39,883 nucleotides of DNA. Origin: Pirellulaceae bacterium. Lineage in GTDB: Bacteria > Planctomycetota > Planctomycetia > Pirellulales > Pirellulaceae. Below are positions 1-8,346 of this stretch, piece after piece. The DNA lies in contig JAGFJK010000107.1 in assembly GCA_024102795.1 (NCBI GenBank), forward strand, positions 1 through 39,883, written 5' to 3'. The first letter of the stretch is position 1, and every line of letters begins with the position of its first letter. The position numbers and the translations under genes are program-made. Below the pieces are notes generated by a model. That model did not search any database. It saw only the letters and a program-made list of their open reading frames with translations, and was not told the origin of the DNA.

Positions 1-1674
1 CTCCAGCGGATCGCGGGGAAAGTACCCCGGCTGCAGCGGCGCCGGCACCCAGGGCAGCGAATCCAGCGGCAGCCGCAGTCCGATCGGCGAATCGCCAGGC
101 AGCAGCAGCAGGTTCTCCGAACGGACCGGCCACGGGCCGCTCGCCCACCGGGCCTTCCCTTGCCACCACTGTCGCCGCAGCGGCATCACGTAACCGACCG
201 GCTCGTTCAACCCCCGCTCGAAAACACGGGCCAGCCGCTGCCGTTCCTCCGGGTCCTTCAGCTTGGAATCGCGCGGATCGACGTTCGCCGGCAGACGCTG
301 CTCCTTCCACAAATAGTGAAACGCGTCCTCCATTGCCGGCCGCGTCCAGCGGCCATCCACGCCCAGCCGCCGGGCCAGCTCGGCCGCGAAACGCCGCGCG
401 TCGTCGATGCCGGCGCCGCCCGGCACAAACGGATCGGCCAGCAGGTCAGGCCGAGTCCAGATCGGCTGGCCGTCGGTCCGCCAGTAGCAACTGTAGGCCC
501 ACCGCGGCAACGATTCACCCGGATACCATTTGCCCTGGCCGTAGTGCAGCAGCCCGCCCGCCCCAAACCGCTCGCGCAGCCGCAGGATCAGCTCGGCCGC
601 GAAGCCCGCCTTGGTTGGTCCCACGGCCTCCATATTCCATTCGGGACCTTCCATGTCGTCGATCGACACGAACGTCGGTTCGCCACCCATCGTCAACCGC
701 ACGTCGCCGGCGGCCAGCCGCTGATCCACCAGGCGTCCCAGAGCCTCGATCCGCTGCCACTGCGGCTCGGTGTACGGCCTGGTCACTCGCGGATCCTCAT
801 GAATCCGAGTGACCGACATCGCGAAGTCGAACTGCGTCTCGCAGCGTTCCACCGCGCCGCTGATCGGAGCGGCACTGCCCGGATCGGGCGTGCAGGCCAG
901 CGGGATGTGGCCCTCGCCCGCCAGCAGGCCGCTGGTGGGGTCCAGCCCGATCCAGCCCGCTCCGGGCAGATACACCTCCGCCCAGGCGTGCAGATCGGTA
1001 AAGTCCTCCGCCGGTCCGGCCGGCCCATCCAGCGGCTTCACGTCGGCCGTCAACTGCACGAGGTAACCCGAGACGAAACGAGCGGCCAGGCCCAGGTGCC
1101 GCAGGATCTGCACCAGCAGCCAGGCGCTGTCGCGGCACGAACCCGCACGCCGCGACAGCGTCTGCTCGCAGCTCTGCACGCCCGGTTCCAGGCGGATCAC
1201 GTAGCGGATGTCCTGCTGCAGCCGCAGGTTCAGCTTGACCAGCAGATCCACCGTCTTGGCCGGTCCCCGATCGACCGACTCCAGGTACTTACCCAACAAC
1301 GGCCCGGCCGGTTCCAACTGCCGGAACGGTTGAATCTCCTTGGAAAGCCAGGGATCGTATTCGAAGGGGAAATGCGTCGCCTCCGGCTCCAGGAAGAAGT
1401 CGAACGGGTTGATGACCGTCATGTCGGCCACCACGTCCACATCGATGCTCAACTGCTGGGTCGGGTTGGGAAAGACCAGCCGTGCCAGGTAATTGCCCTG
1501 CGGATCCTGCTGCCAGTTGATGAAGTGGTCCGCCGGCTGCACCTTCAGCGCGTAGCTCAGCACGGGCGTCCGGCAATGCGGCGCCGGGCGCAGGCGGATG
1601 ATCTGCGGTCCCAGGCTGACGGGGCGGTCGTAGCGGTAGCGGGTGGCATGGTGCAGGGCAATGCGGATCGACAT
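1..1674 (-). CDS. Transglutaminase-like / DUF2126 protein, 3' end cut by window edge
   Basis: The first 558 codons of a large protein are visible; the gene runs off the left edge. The N-terminus (about 1-100) looks like the bacterial transglutaminase N-terminal beta domain. A transglutaminase core follows with a complete Cys-His-Asp triad by motif: Cys180 in AGSCRD, His229 in DLHAWAEVYLPG and Asp245 in GLDPTSG. From about residue 290 the sequence (RLTMGGEPTFVSIDDMEG) matches the DUF2126-type extension, whose full-length members are about 1100 residues, so roughly half is missing here. The start is the ATG at 1674, giving MSIRIALHHATRYRYD, the usual opening of this family. It lies 78 bp downstream of the alpha-E gene on the same strand. 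This family is regularly found beside alpha-E and circularly permuted ATP-grasp genes and is thought to act in synthesis or cleavage of an amide-linked product; the substrate is unknown. Confidence 0.9.
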   Translation of the reverse strand, partial: MSIRIALHHATRYRYDRPVSLGPQIIRLRPAPHCRTPVLSYALKVQPADHFINWQQDPQGNYLARLVFPNPTQQLSIDVDVVADMTVINPFDFFLEPEATHFPFEYDPWLSKEIQPFRQLEPAGPLLGKYLESVDRGPAKTVDLLVKLNLRLQQDIRYVIRLEPGVQSCEQTLSRRAGSCRDSAWLLVQILRHLGLAARFVSGYLVQLTADVKPLDGPAGPAEDFTDLHAWAEVYLPGAGWIGLDPTSGLLAGEGHIPLACTPDPGSAAPISGAVERCETQFDFAMSVTRIHEDPRVTRPYTEPQWQRIEALGRLVDQRLAAGDVRLTMGGEPTFVSIDDMEGPEWNMEAVGPTKAGFAAELILRLRERFGAGGLLHYGQGKWYPGESLPRWAYSCYWRTDGQPIWTRPDLLADPFVPGGAGIDDARRFAAELARRLGVDGRWTRPAMEDAFHYLWKEQRLPANVDPRDSKLKDPEERQRLARVFERGLNEPVGYVMPLRRQWWQGKARWASGPWPVRSENLLLLPGDSPIGLRLPLDSLPWVPAPLQPGYFPRDPLE

Positions 1675-1752
1675 GGCGCGGTCGTGGCGACCTCCTCGGA
1701 CAGACTCGGACGGACTCGGATGCGGGACGCGAAAGACGGGCTGGCGCGGCTC

Positions 1753-2733
1753 TCAGACGAAGGGACGCAACGCGGTTCGGGCCGCCGCCGCCCCCGTGGT
1801 GAAGAAGTCCTGGTAGATCGCCATGCCGATCTCGTTCAGCTTGGTTTGAAAGGCGTCGATGAACTCGTGCAGGCCTTGGTCCACGATGTCGTCGATCGTG
1901 GTGTAGTCCAGCTCCGCCCGCAGCAGCCCCACGCGCTGCTCGACCCGGTTGATGAACGTCCCGCTTTCGCTGCCGCTGATCGACCGCAGCGAATCCTGAA
2001 TGCGGATCAGGCAGAACCGTATCGAACGCGGGAAGTGGCGATCCAGCATCAGGAACTCGGCAACCCGCTGCGGCACGATCCGCCCGTGCCGGCGGCGGTA
2101 CATCTCCAAGGCGCTGGCGCTCTTGAGCAGCGCGGACCACTGCACCACGTCCAGCGTCGTGCCGACGTCCCGCGGCTGGGGCAACAGGACATAATACTTC
2201 ACGTCCACGATCCGCGACGTCTTATCGGCCCGTTCGATCAGCCGGCCCATGCGGGCAAAGTGCCAGGCTTCCTCGTGCGACATCGTGGTGTCGGTGACGC
2301 CCACCAGCAGATGGCTGGCCAGCTTGACGCGGTTGCAGAAGTCGTACGGCTGCTCCAGCGCACCGGGCCGCAGAGCCGCGCTGCGGACCATGTGGTAGAA
2401 CTTGTTGATCTCCTCCCACATGGGCGACGAGATCACCTCGCGGATCGTGCGGGCATTCTCGCGGGCCCGCTGCAGGCAGGACAGAATCGAGTTTGGATTC
2501 TCCTCGTCAAACGCCAGGAACTGCAGCACGTTCGCCCGGGTGGCGCCGTCGTAGCGGGCCGCGAAATCGTCGTGGTCGCCCGTGGTGGCGACCAGCGGAG
2601 CCCACTGCTGGGCCAGCGTGCCCTGGACGTCCAGCGTCATGTTGTAATTGACGTCGATGAACCGCGCGACGTTCTCCGCCCGCTCGATGTAGCGGCTCAT
2701 CCAGAACACCGAATCCGCGACGCGACTCAGCAT
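1753..2733 (-). CDS. Alpha-E domain protein
   Basis: 326 residues, close to the usual size of alpha-E (PF04168) proteins, which are mostly helical and have no assigned reaction. The opening MLSRVADSVFWMSRYIERAE is the family signature. I chose the ATG at 2733, which leaves 2 bp after the ATP-grasp stop. An in-frame TTG at 2739 would add two residues and overlap that stop as TTGA, and is the less likely start. The gene is translationally close-coupled to the upstream ATP-grasp gene and followed by the transglutaminase gene, the standard order for this set. Comparative work on amidoligases (Iyer and colleagues) proposed that these three act together in peptide-like bond formation; no biochemical product is established, so the role is inferred from neighbours. 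Confidence 0.92.
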   Translation of the reverse strand: MLSRVADSVFWMSRYIERAENVARFIDVNYNMTLDVQGTLAQQWAPLVATTGDHDDFAARYDGATRANVLQFLAFDEENPNSILSCLQRARENARTIREVISSPMWEEINKFYHMVRSAALRPGALEQPYDFCNRVKLASHLLVGVTDTTMSHEEAWHFARMGRLIERADKTSRIVDVKYYVLLPQPRDVGTTLDVVQWSALLKSASALEMYRRRHGRIVPQRVAEFLMLDRHFPRSIRFCLIRIQDSLRSISGSESGTFINRVEQRVGLLRAELDYTTIDDIVDQGLHEFIDAFQTKLNEIGMAIYQDFFTTGAAAARTALRPFV

Positions 2734-2735
2734 GT

Positions 2736-4229
2736 TCAAGACGCTCCCTGGCTCTGACGGCTCTCAGTCCGCGGCGGCAGCTCGCCCCGCGACGGCAGCG
2801 GCCCCTGCACCCAGGTGTCCTTGCTGCCCCCGCCCTGCGACGAATTGACCACCATCGAACCCTGGCGGAGGGCCACCCGAGTCAAACCGCCGGGCAAAAC
2901 GTAGACATCCCGCCCCAGCAAGACAAACGGCCGCAGGTCGACGTGCCGGGCCTCGATCGACGGACCCACGATCGTCGGCACGGTCGACAGGTCGAGCATC
3001 GGTTGAGCGATGTAGTTCCGCGGATTCTCGCGGATCCGCCGGCCGCACTCCTCCCGCTCGGCCGCCGACGCCTGCGGTCCCATCAGAATCCCGTAGCCGC
3101 CCGACTCGTTGGTCGGCTTGACCACCAGCTTGTCCAGGTTCGCCAGCACGTGCTTGCGCTGCTTCTCGTCGGCGCACAGGTAGGTCGGCACATTGGCCAG
3201 AATCGGCTCCTCGCCCAGGTAATACTGAATGATCCGCGGCACGTAGGCGTAGACCGCCTTGTCGTCGGCGATCCCAGTCCCCGGCGCATTGGCCAGCGTC
3301 ACCCGGCCCGCTCGATAAACTTCCATCAAGCCGGCCACTCCCAGCATCGAATCCGGGCGGAAACATTTGGGGTCCAGGAAATCGTCGTCGATCCGCCGGT
3401 AGATCACGTCCACGCGCTGCAGGCCCCGCGTGGTCCGCATGTAGACATAACCGTCGTCCACGATCAGGTCCGAACCCTGGACCAGTTCGACGCCCATTTG
3501 CTGAGCCAGAAAACAGTGCTCGAAATAGGCCGAGTTGTAAATGCCGGGCGTGAGCACCACGGCCGTTGGCTGGGAGATTCCCGCCGGAGCCGTACTGAGC
3601 AGCGTATCCAGCAGCCGCTCCGGATAATCCTCGACCGGAACCACCGACATCCCCTGAAACACCTGCGGAAACGTCCGCTTCATCACCTCGCGGTTCTCCA
3701 GCACGTACGACACGCCGGAGGGACAGCGCAAGTTGTCCTCCAGCACGTACACCCGGCCGTCCGCGTCCCGCACCAGATCCGTGCCCGTGATGTGGCACCA
3801 GACGCCCTGCGGGGGATGAAAACCGACGCATTCCTGCCGCAGCGCCTTGGCCGTGGCCAACAGTTCCTCCGGGACCACGCCGTCCCGCAGGATCCGCCGC
3901 CCGTTGTAGACGTCGTCGATGAACAGGTTCAGCGCGCGGATCCGCTGCTTCAAACCACTCTCAATCCGCTCCCATTCGCCCGCCTCAATGATCCGCGGCA
4001 AAATGTCGAACGGCCAGACTTTCTCCGTCCCGTCCGCATGCCCATACACGGCGAACGTGATGCCCATGTCGCTGAGCGTCATTTCGGCGGCCCGCTGGTA
4101 GCGCCGCAGTTCGTCCGGCGATATCCGCTCCAACCGCCGGATGAAAATCTCGCTGACCGGCCGGACTCGACCGTCCGAGGCAAACATCTCGTCAAAATGA
4201 CCGCCGCAGTCGTACTGCTCGAAATTCAC
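2736..4229 (-). CDS. Circularly permuted ATP-grasp protein
   Basis: 497 residues, the usual length for the circularly permuted type 2 ATP-grasp family (CP_ATPgrasp). It carries the family blocks around [20 protein letters not shown], the [18 protein letters not shown] stretch and the [11 protein letters not shown] lysine/glycine block (about residues 370-380). ATP-grasp enzymes join a carboxylate to an amine through an acyl-phosphate; the substrate here is unknown. The start is a GTG at 4229 with AGGA about 8 bases upstream; the nearby ATG at 4236 is out of frame. It is the first gene of the three-gene unit with the alpha-E and transglutaminase genes. The upstream DNA begins with a heptamer repeat array only about 28 bp before the start codon. 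Confidence 0.92.
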   Translation of the reverse strand: MNFEQYDCGGHFDEMFASDGRVRPVSEIFIRRLERISPDELRRYQRAAEMTLSDMGITFAVYGHADGTEKVWPFDILPRIIEAGEWERIESGLKQRIRALNLFIDDVYNGRRILRDGVVPEELLATAKALRQECVGFHPPQGVWCHITGTDLVRDADGRVYVLEDNLRCPSGVSYVLENREVMKRTFPQVFQGMSVVPVEDYPERLLDTLLSTAPAGISQPTAVVLTPGIYNSAYFEHCFLAQQMGVELVQGSDLIVDDGYVYMRTTRGLQRVDVIYRRIDDDFLDPKCFRPDSMLGVAGLMEVYRAGRVTLANAPGTGIADDKAVYAYVPRIIQYYLGEEPILANVPTYLCADEKQRKHVLANLDKLVVKPTNESGGYGILMGPQASAAEREECGRRIRENPRNYIAQPMLDLSTVPTIVGPSIEARHVDLRPFVLLGRDVYVLPGGLTRVALRQGSMVVNSSQGGGSKDTWVQGPLPSRGELPPRTESRQSQGAS

Positions 4230-4811
4230 GGTGCATCCTGGAAGCAGGTTGAAAAAGTTGTCAGTTGTCAGTTGTCAGTTGTCAGTAGTCAGTAGTCAAT
4301 CTGCAATCTGCAATCTGCAATTTGCAATTTGCAATCTGCCGTCTGCCAACCACCATCCACCATCCGCCATCGGAAAGGGTCTCTCCCCGGCACAAACGTC
4401 GCCTTCCAGCATTCGCGGTGGTAACGGGCGCGTCACCGCCAGCGCGCCAGCGGATCGGGACCAGCATAGCAAACAACGCGCCGCTCGGTAAGCGCGCTCC
4501 GCGTGCGGCGGTTGGACCGTCCCACCGGGCCGTGCCGTCTGGAATGCGGATGGGCCGTCTGGAATGCGGACGGTTTCCACGATCCAGCGGGCGGTCCGGC
4601 ACAGGCCAGGGCCACCGGCAGCTCGCCACCCGAATCAACTTGCCTGCTTTTCTGGCGGACAGTGCCAGTTTCGCTAGCAGCACGCCGCAGTGGGCAGGCC
4701 GGATGCCCGCACCGTGAGCCGGGCACAAGGTTTGCCAGGGGGCTGGTTCCGAAGCAGCCGGCAAGCGACAATCCCAGCCGGATCGCCCACTTCATCCAGG
4801 ATTCAGCCAGC
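4230..4811. other. Non-coding stretch between divergent genes
   Basis: About 580 bp between the ATP-grasp gene (minus) and the phosphorylase gene (plus). It holds a heptamer array (4257-4368), a 17-bp direct repeat GCCGTCTGGAATGCGGA at 4533-4549 and 4553-4569, and a palindrome GGGCA/TGCCC at 4692-4708 that resembles the repeat at 13431. Open frames here lack convincing starts and family features, so I see no gene. Promoters for both flanking genes should lie here but I could not pick one with confidence. Confidence 0.6.
4257..4368. repeat. Drifting heptamer array, 16 units in register
   Basis: Sixteen consecutive 7-bp units: GTTGTCA four times, GTAGTCA twice, ATCTGCA three times, ATTTGCA twice, then ATCTGCC, GTCTGCC, AACCACC, ATCCACC and ATCCGCC. 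The register is kept throughout while the unit changes step by step. This resembles the short tandemly repeated repetitive (STRR) heptamers known from cyanobacteria. Related units occur at 26476 (opposite orientation) and 26754. Confidence 0.85.
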
Positions 4812-7472
4812 ATGTCGCAACCATCGACCGACGTCATTCCCGTGGCTGCGGACGCCCCTTTGGGCGACGAGCAGACGCAGCGTTTGATTGCCGAGAGCGG
4901 GCGGCCGGAGAACGCCTTGCAGCGGCTGGTGCAGTGGGTCAAGAGCCGTTTGCGGACGGATGTCTGTTCGGTGTATCTGCTGGAGCCCGATCGCTACACG
5001 CTGGTGCTGGCGGCCACCGAGGGGTTGCGAGCGGACAGCGTGGGGCGGGTGCGGATGCGGATTTCCGAGGGCCTGGCGGGGCTGGTGGCCGAGAAGCTGC
5101 AACTGGTCGAGATTCGCAACTCGGCCGAGCATCCGCGTTTCAAGTACTTTCCGGAAGCGGGCGAGGAACCGTTCCAGTCGTTCCTGGGCGTGCCGCTGGT
5201 GGATCGGGGCGTGATGCAGGGCGTCCTGGTGTTGCAGACGGCGGCGCCGCGCGACTTCACGGAGGACGAATGCCGGAGCTTGACCCAGTTGGCTCGGCGG
5301 ATCGGCCCGCTGGTCTCGGAAGTTCGCCGGCTGGAGCAGCACGTTTCGCCGGCGCACCAGCGGCTGTGGGCCATGGCGCGGAACGTCTGGTGGAGCTGGA
5401 ACGCGGAGGTCAGCGGCCTGTTCCGCGACCTGGCGCCGCTCCGCTGGCGGGAGCTGGATCATAACCCGATCCGGTTATTGAGCGAGATACCGTACGTGGC
5501 GCTGCAGGAGAAAGCCGGGCAACTGGTGCTGCACAGCCGGATCAACCACGGTTACCGGCGGATGAACGAGTACCTGGAGTCGGGGCAGACCTGGGGAGCG
5601 CGGCACGCGGCGGTGCTGCAGGCCCGGCCGGTGGCGTACTTCTCGGCCGAGTTCGGTCTGCACGAGTCGTTGCCAATCTATTCGGGCGGCCTGGGAGTCC
5701 TGGCCGGCGACCACATCAAGAGCGCGTCGGACCTGGGCGTTCCGTTGATCGGCATCGGACTGTATTACAGCCAGGGCTACTTCCGGCAGCGGCTGGACTC
5801 GGACAGCCAGCAGCAGGAGCAGTACTTGGACGTGGACGTCTACCAACTGCCGCTCGAACCGGCCTTGCAGCCCGACGGCCAGCCGCTGCTGGTTTCGATC
5901 GACACGCGCACGGGGTCGATTCGCGCTCAGGTCTGGAAGGTGTCCGTGGGCCGCTGCACGCTGTTGCTGCTGGACAGCAACGTGGAGGGCAACGCGCCGG
6001 AGGACCGCGAGCTGACCGCTCGGCTGTACGGCGGCGACGAGCGGGTGCGGATCCGCCAGGAACTGCTGCTGGGCGTGGGAGGTCTGCGGGCCCTGCAGGC
6101 GTTGGGCACGGCGCCGAGCGTTCTGCACATGAACGAAGGGCACAGCGCGTTTGCCGTACTGGAGGCGATCCGGCAGCGGATGGAGGACCTGGGCGTGGGC
6201 TTCGAGCGGGCGGCGCGCGTCGTCTCGCGGCGGGCGGTGTTCACGACCCACACGCCGGTCGAAGCGGGGCACGATCGCTTTTCGCCCGCGCTGATGGAGG
6301 AACATCTGGGGCCGCTGCGCGACGCCCTGGGTCTGTCCAGCGAACAGTTGATGGGGCTGGGCCGAGTGCATCCGCGGCGGGCGGAGGAACCGTTCTGCAT
6401 GACCGTGCTGGCCTTGAAGCACGCCCGCCGAGCGAATGCCGTGTCGTGCCTGCATGGGCGCGTCTCGCGACAGATGTGGTCCGAACTGTGGCCGGAACGG
6501 CCGGCCGACGAAGCGCCGATCGGGCACATCACCAACGGAGTCCACGTGCCGAGCTGGTTGGCGCCGCAGATGCAGCAGTTGTACGCTCGGCATCTCGGCC
6601 CGGACTGGTTGGAACGGCACGGCGATCCGGCGCTGTGGGAAACCATCGACCGGCTGGACGACGGCGAGCTGTGGGAGACCCACCAGACGCTGAAGGCCCG
6701 GCTGCTGGAGTTTGTCAGTCGCCGGATGGCCTACGAGGCCCAGCGCCGCGGCGAGGCGCCGGAGATGGTGCAGCAACTGCGCCGCGTCCCCAGCTCGGAC
6801 GCGCTCACGATCGGTTTCGCTCGGCGGTTTGCCACCTACAAGCGGGCCAACCTGGTCTTCGGCGACCTGCCGCGCATCAAGCGGCTGATCAACGACCCGC
6901 AGCGCCCCGTGCAGTTCCTGTTCGCCGGCAAGGCGCATCCCCGCGACGAACCGGGCAAACGCCTGCTGCGGGAAATCGCCGCCTTGATGCGGGATCCGGA
7001 TCTGATGGGCAAGGTGCTGTTTGTCGAGGACTACGACATCAACGTCACGCGGCACCTGGTGCAGGGCGTCGATGTCTGGCTGAACAACCCGCGGCGGCCG
7101 CTGGAGGCGTCTGGCACGAGCGGCCAGAAAGTGGTGCTCAACGGCGGCCTGAACCTGTCGATCCTGGACGGCTGGTGGGCCGAGGCCTACGACGGGTCGA
7201 ACGGCTTCGCCATCGGGCCCGGCCGGGCGCACACCGACGTGCGGGTGCAGGACCAGCGGGACCACGAGGCGCTGCTGGCAGTGCTCGAACGCGAAGTGGT
7301 CCCGCTGTATTACCAGCGGGACCGGGACGGCATCCCGCGGCAATGGATCGGGCGGATCAAGCACGCCGTCCGCACGCTCGGCTGGCGGTTCAGCGCCCAC
7401 CGCATGGTGATGGACTACACCCGCAACTGCTACGTTCCGGCCGCCGGCGGCCTGTCAGCCGAAATGGTGTAG
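4812..7472 (+). CDS. Alpha-glucan phosphorylase (GT35) with N-terminal GAF domain
   Basis: 886 residues. Glycogen/maltodextrin phosphorylases release glucose 1-phosphate from alpha-1,4-glucans using phosphate and pyridoxal phosphate (PLP). Order of parts: a GAF domain (about 20-175) strongly like that of PtsP/EI-Ntr (DVCSVYLLEPDRYTLVLAAT, then EGLAGLV, HPRFKYFPE and FLGVPLVDRG); the DUF3417-type N-terminal segment of alpha-glucan phosphorylases (AMARNVWWSWN, from about 183); then the GT35 catalytic body. The PLP lysine is predicted at Lys773 in EASGTSGQKVVLNGG. The start ATG at 4812 has AGGA about 11 bp upstream; the frame stays open upstream to about 4503, but that stretch has no family similarity. 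The GAF fusion suggests allosteric or signal control of glycogen breakdown (inference). The TAG stop lies inside a copy of the GTAGGCGAGC repeat. Confidence 0.93.
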   Translation: MSQPSTDVIPVAADAPLGDEQTQRLIAESGRPENALQRLVQWVKSRLRTDVCSVYLLEPDRYTLVLAATEGLRADSVGRVRMRISEGLAGLVAEKLQLVEIRNSAEHPRFKYFPEAGEEPFQSFLGVPLVDRGVMQGVLVLQTAAPRDFTEDECRSLTQLARRIGPLVSEVRRLEQHVSPAHQRLWAMARNVWWSWNAEVSGLFRDLAPLRWRELDHNPIRLLSEIPYVALQEKAGQLVLHSRINHGYRRMNEYLESGQTWGARHAAVLQARPVAYFSAEFGLHESLPIYSGGLGVLAGDHIKSASDLGVPLIGIGLYYSQGYFRQRLDSDSQQQEQYLDVDVYQLPLEPALQPDGQPLLVSIDTRTGSIRAQVWKVSVGRCTLLLLDSNVEGNAPEDRELTARLYGGDERVRIRQELLLGVGGLRALQALGTAPSVLHMNEGHSAFAVLEAIRQRMEDLGVGFERAARVVSRRAVFTTHTPVEAGHDRFSPALMEEHLGPLRDALGLSSEQLMGLGRVHPRRAEEPFCMTVLALKHARRANAVSCLHGRVSRQMWSELWPERPADEAPIGHITNGVHVPSWLAPQMQQLYARHLGPDWLERHGDPALWETIDRLDDGELWETHQTLKARLLEFVSRRMAYEAQRRGEAPEMVQQLRRVPSSDALTIGFARRFATYKRANLVFGDLPRIKRLINDPQRPVQFLFAGKAHPRDEPGKRLLREIAALMRDPDLMGKVLFVEDYDINVTRHLVQGVDVWLNNPRRPLEASGTSGQKVVLNGGLNLSILDGWWAEAYDGSNGFAIGPGRAHTDVRVQDQRDHEALLAVLEREVVPLYYQRDRDGIPRQWIGRIKHAVRTLGWRFSAHRMVMDYTRNCYVPAAGGLSAEMV

Positions 7473-7502
7473 GCGAGCAGGCTGACGCCCACCTCTGTCC
7501 AA

Positions 7503-7877
7503 CTAATCCTCGGCCGATCTCAGGGACGAAGGCGCCGCTTGCAGGACAAATTCAACCTTGATCGCCTCGTACGGAAATACGATACGCCCTTGAACGGTAC
7601 GTTGCAGCAGACCAGCGTGCAACAACGCCATGACATCCGAGTGAACTCCTTTCACGTCCCGCTCCACTCGGCGCGCGGCCTCCCGGATTGACAGCGGTCC
7701 CGCTCCACACAGCGCTTTCAACAGCTCCCAGCGCTTCGCGGTCAGCACCGACCACAATAGCTCGGGCGATGCGAAGGCAATTCGAGCGGATCGTTGTGGT
7801 TTGCTCGAATTCCAGGTCCGCGCAAACTCGGCCATCGCGTCTTGAGGAGCCTTTACTTCAAGAGTCAAGATTCGCAC
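7503..7877 (-). CDS. HVO_A0114/TumA-like winged-helix antitoxin/regulator
   Basis: 124 residues. The opening MRILTLEVKAPQDAMAEFAR and the winged-helix body (LTAKRWELLKAL, then SIREAARRVERDVKGVHSDV, then LLHAGLLQRT and GRIVFPYEAIKVEF) match the HVO_A0114 (COG4190) DNA-binding family, which pairs with TumE toxins. The start is a GTG at 7877 behind a good GAGG site, inside the end of the toxin frame (20-bp overlap, typical of toxin-antitoxin pairs). The product is expected to bind the promoter of its own operon and to neutralise TumE; both are inferred from the family. The frame is intact although the toxin frame is broken. It converges with the phosphorylase gene with only about 30 bp between the stops. 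Confidence 0.8.
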   Translation of the reverse strand: MRILTLEVKAPQDAMAEFARTWNSSKPQRSARIAFASPELLWSVLTAKRWELLKALCGAGPLSIREAARRVERDVKGVHSDVMALLHAGLLQRTVQGRIVFPYEAIKVEFVLQAAPSSLRSAED

Positions 7878-8154
7878 GGTTCCACCTCGCAATGTCCTCC
7901 TGAAAGTCGGACACCAGTCTCTCAGGGTCGGTAAATGAATAACCGAACTCCTCTTCGCCAAGGTGCCGATGATCGCCCTTCCCGGCCTCGTTGTCGTAAC
8001 GGAGCACGCAGACACCATCGACCACTTAGGCCAGCCGGTACTTGAACGAATGGTGCGAGCCGGCCGCGGGCTTCGACAGAGACCAGAGTACGAGTTCTGC
8101 GAACCTATTATCTGCGTACACGACCCGTTGATCAAATAGAAGCCTCGCCTTCAT
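7858..8154 (-). pseudogene. TumE-type toxin with in-frame nonsense codon
   Basis: Reading from the ATG at 8154 gives MKARLLFDQRVVYADNRFAE, then LVLWSLSKPAAGSHHSFKYR and LA, a TAA stop as codon 43 (8026-8028), and then in the same frame VVDGVCVLRYDNEAGKGDHR, HLGEEEFGYSFTDPERLVSD and a final FQEDIARWNRANLDS with a TGA at 7858-7860. The whole, 98 codons, matches the TumE (DUF6516) toxin family on both sides of the stop. Relatives have a tyrosine at this place as I recall them, so a TAC to TAA change is the simplest explanation. The rest of the frame has no other lesion, so the loss looks recent or is a base-calling error. The truncated 42-residue product should be inactive. The 3' end overlaps the antitoxin gene. 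Confidence 0.82.
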
Positions 8155-8278
8155 TTCCGAAAGAGTAGTGCGAGCTTGCTTGTGTTGTCAACGGATACAA
8201 CAGCCGGCGGAAGCGGCCAGACATTGCCCCCCGCTCGCCATCCGGAACTGAAGGCGGTTTGCGCGGCGGAGAAACAGA

Positions 8279-8308
8279 GAAACAGGGGGCTGACGCCCCC
8301 CGCTCGCC
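8279..8308 (-). terminator. Repeat-borne hairpin terminator of the caspase-like/VWA gene
   Basis: On the minus strand GGGGGC (8300-8295), loop GTCA and GCCCCC (8290-8285) form a 6-bp GC stem followed by TGTTTCTCTGTTTCTCC. It lies 36-60 bp after the stop of the gene at 8344. Two copies of the same 30-bp sequence follow the peroxiredoxin gene at 34254 and 34313, in the same orientation relative to the gene. The T-tract is interrupted, so termination is likely but not certain. Confidence 0.55.
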
Positions 8309-8346
8309 TGGCCGCTCGCCTGGCCGCTCGCCTGGCCGCTCGCCTA
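8301..8346. repeat. 12-bp tandem repeat reaching the stop codon
   Basis: CGCTCGCCTGGC is repeated 3.8 times on the plus strand. The last copy runs into the stop codon (CTA at 8344-8346) of the caspase-like/VWA gene. Read on the gene strand it is GGCGAGCGGCCA, an expansion of the GGCGAGC arm of the neighbouring hairpin repeat. Confidence 0.85.

Noticed and set aside
160..2757. An 865-codon plus-strand open frame over the transglutaminase and alpha-E genes
   Set aside because: Composition is typical of a GC-rich antisense frame and no domain is visible; the minus strand genes are well supported.
4257..4368. CRISPR array
   Set aside because: Units are 7 bp, contiguous and without spacers.
4503..4811. 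N-terminal extension of the phosphorylase
   Set aside because: The frame is open, but the stretch has no similarity to the family, contains repeats and lacks a ribosome site; the ATG at 4812 fits better.
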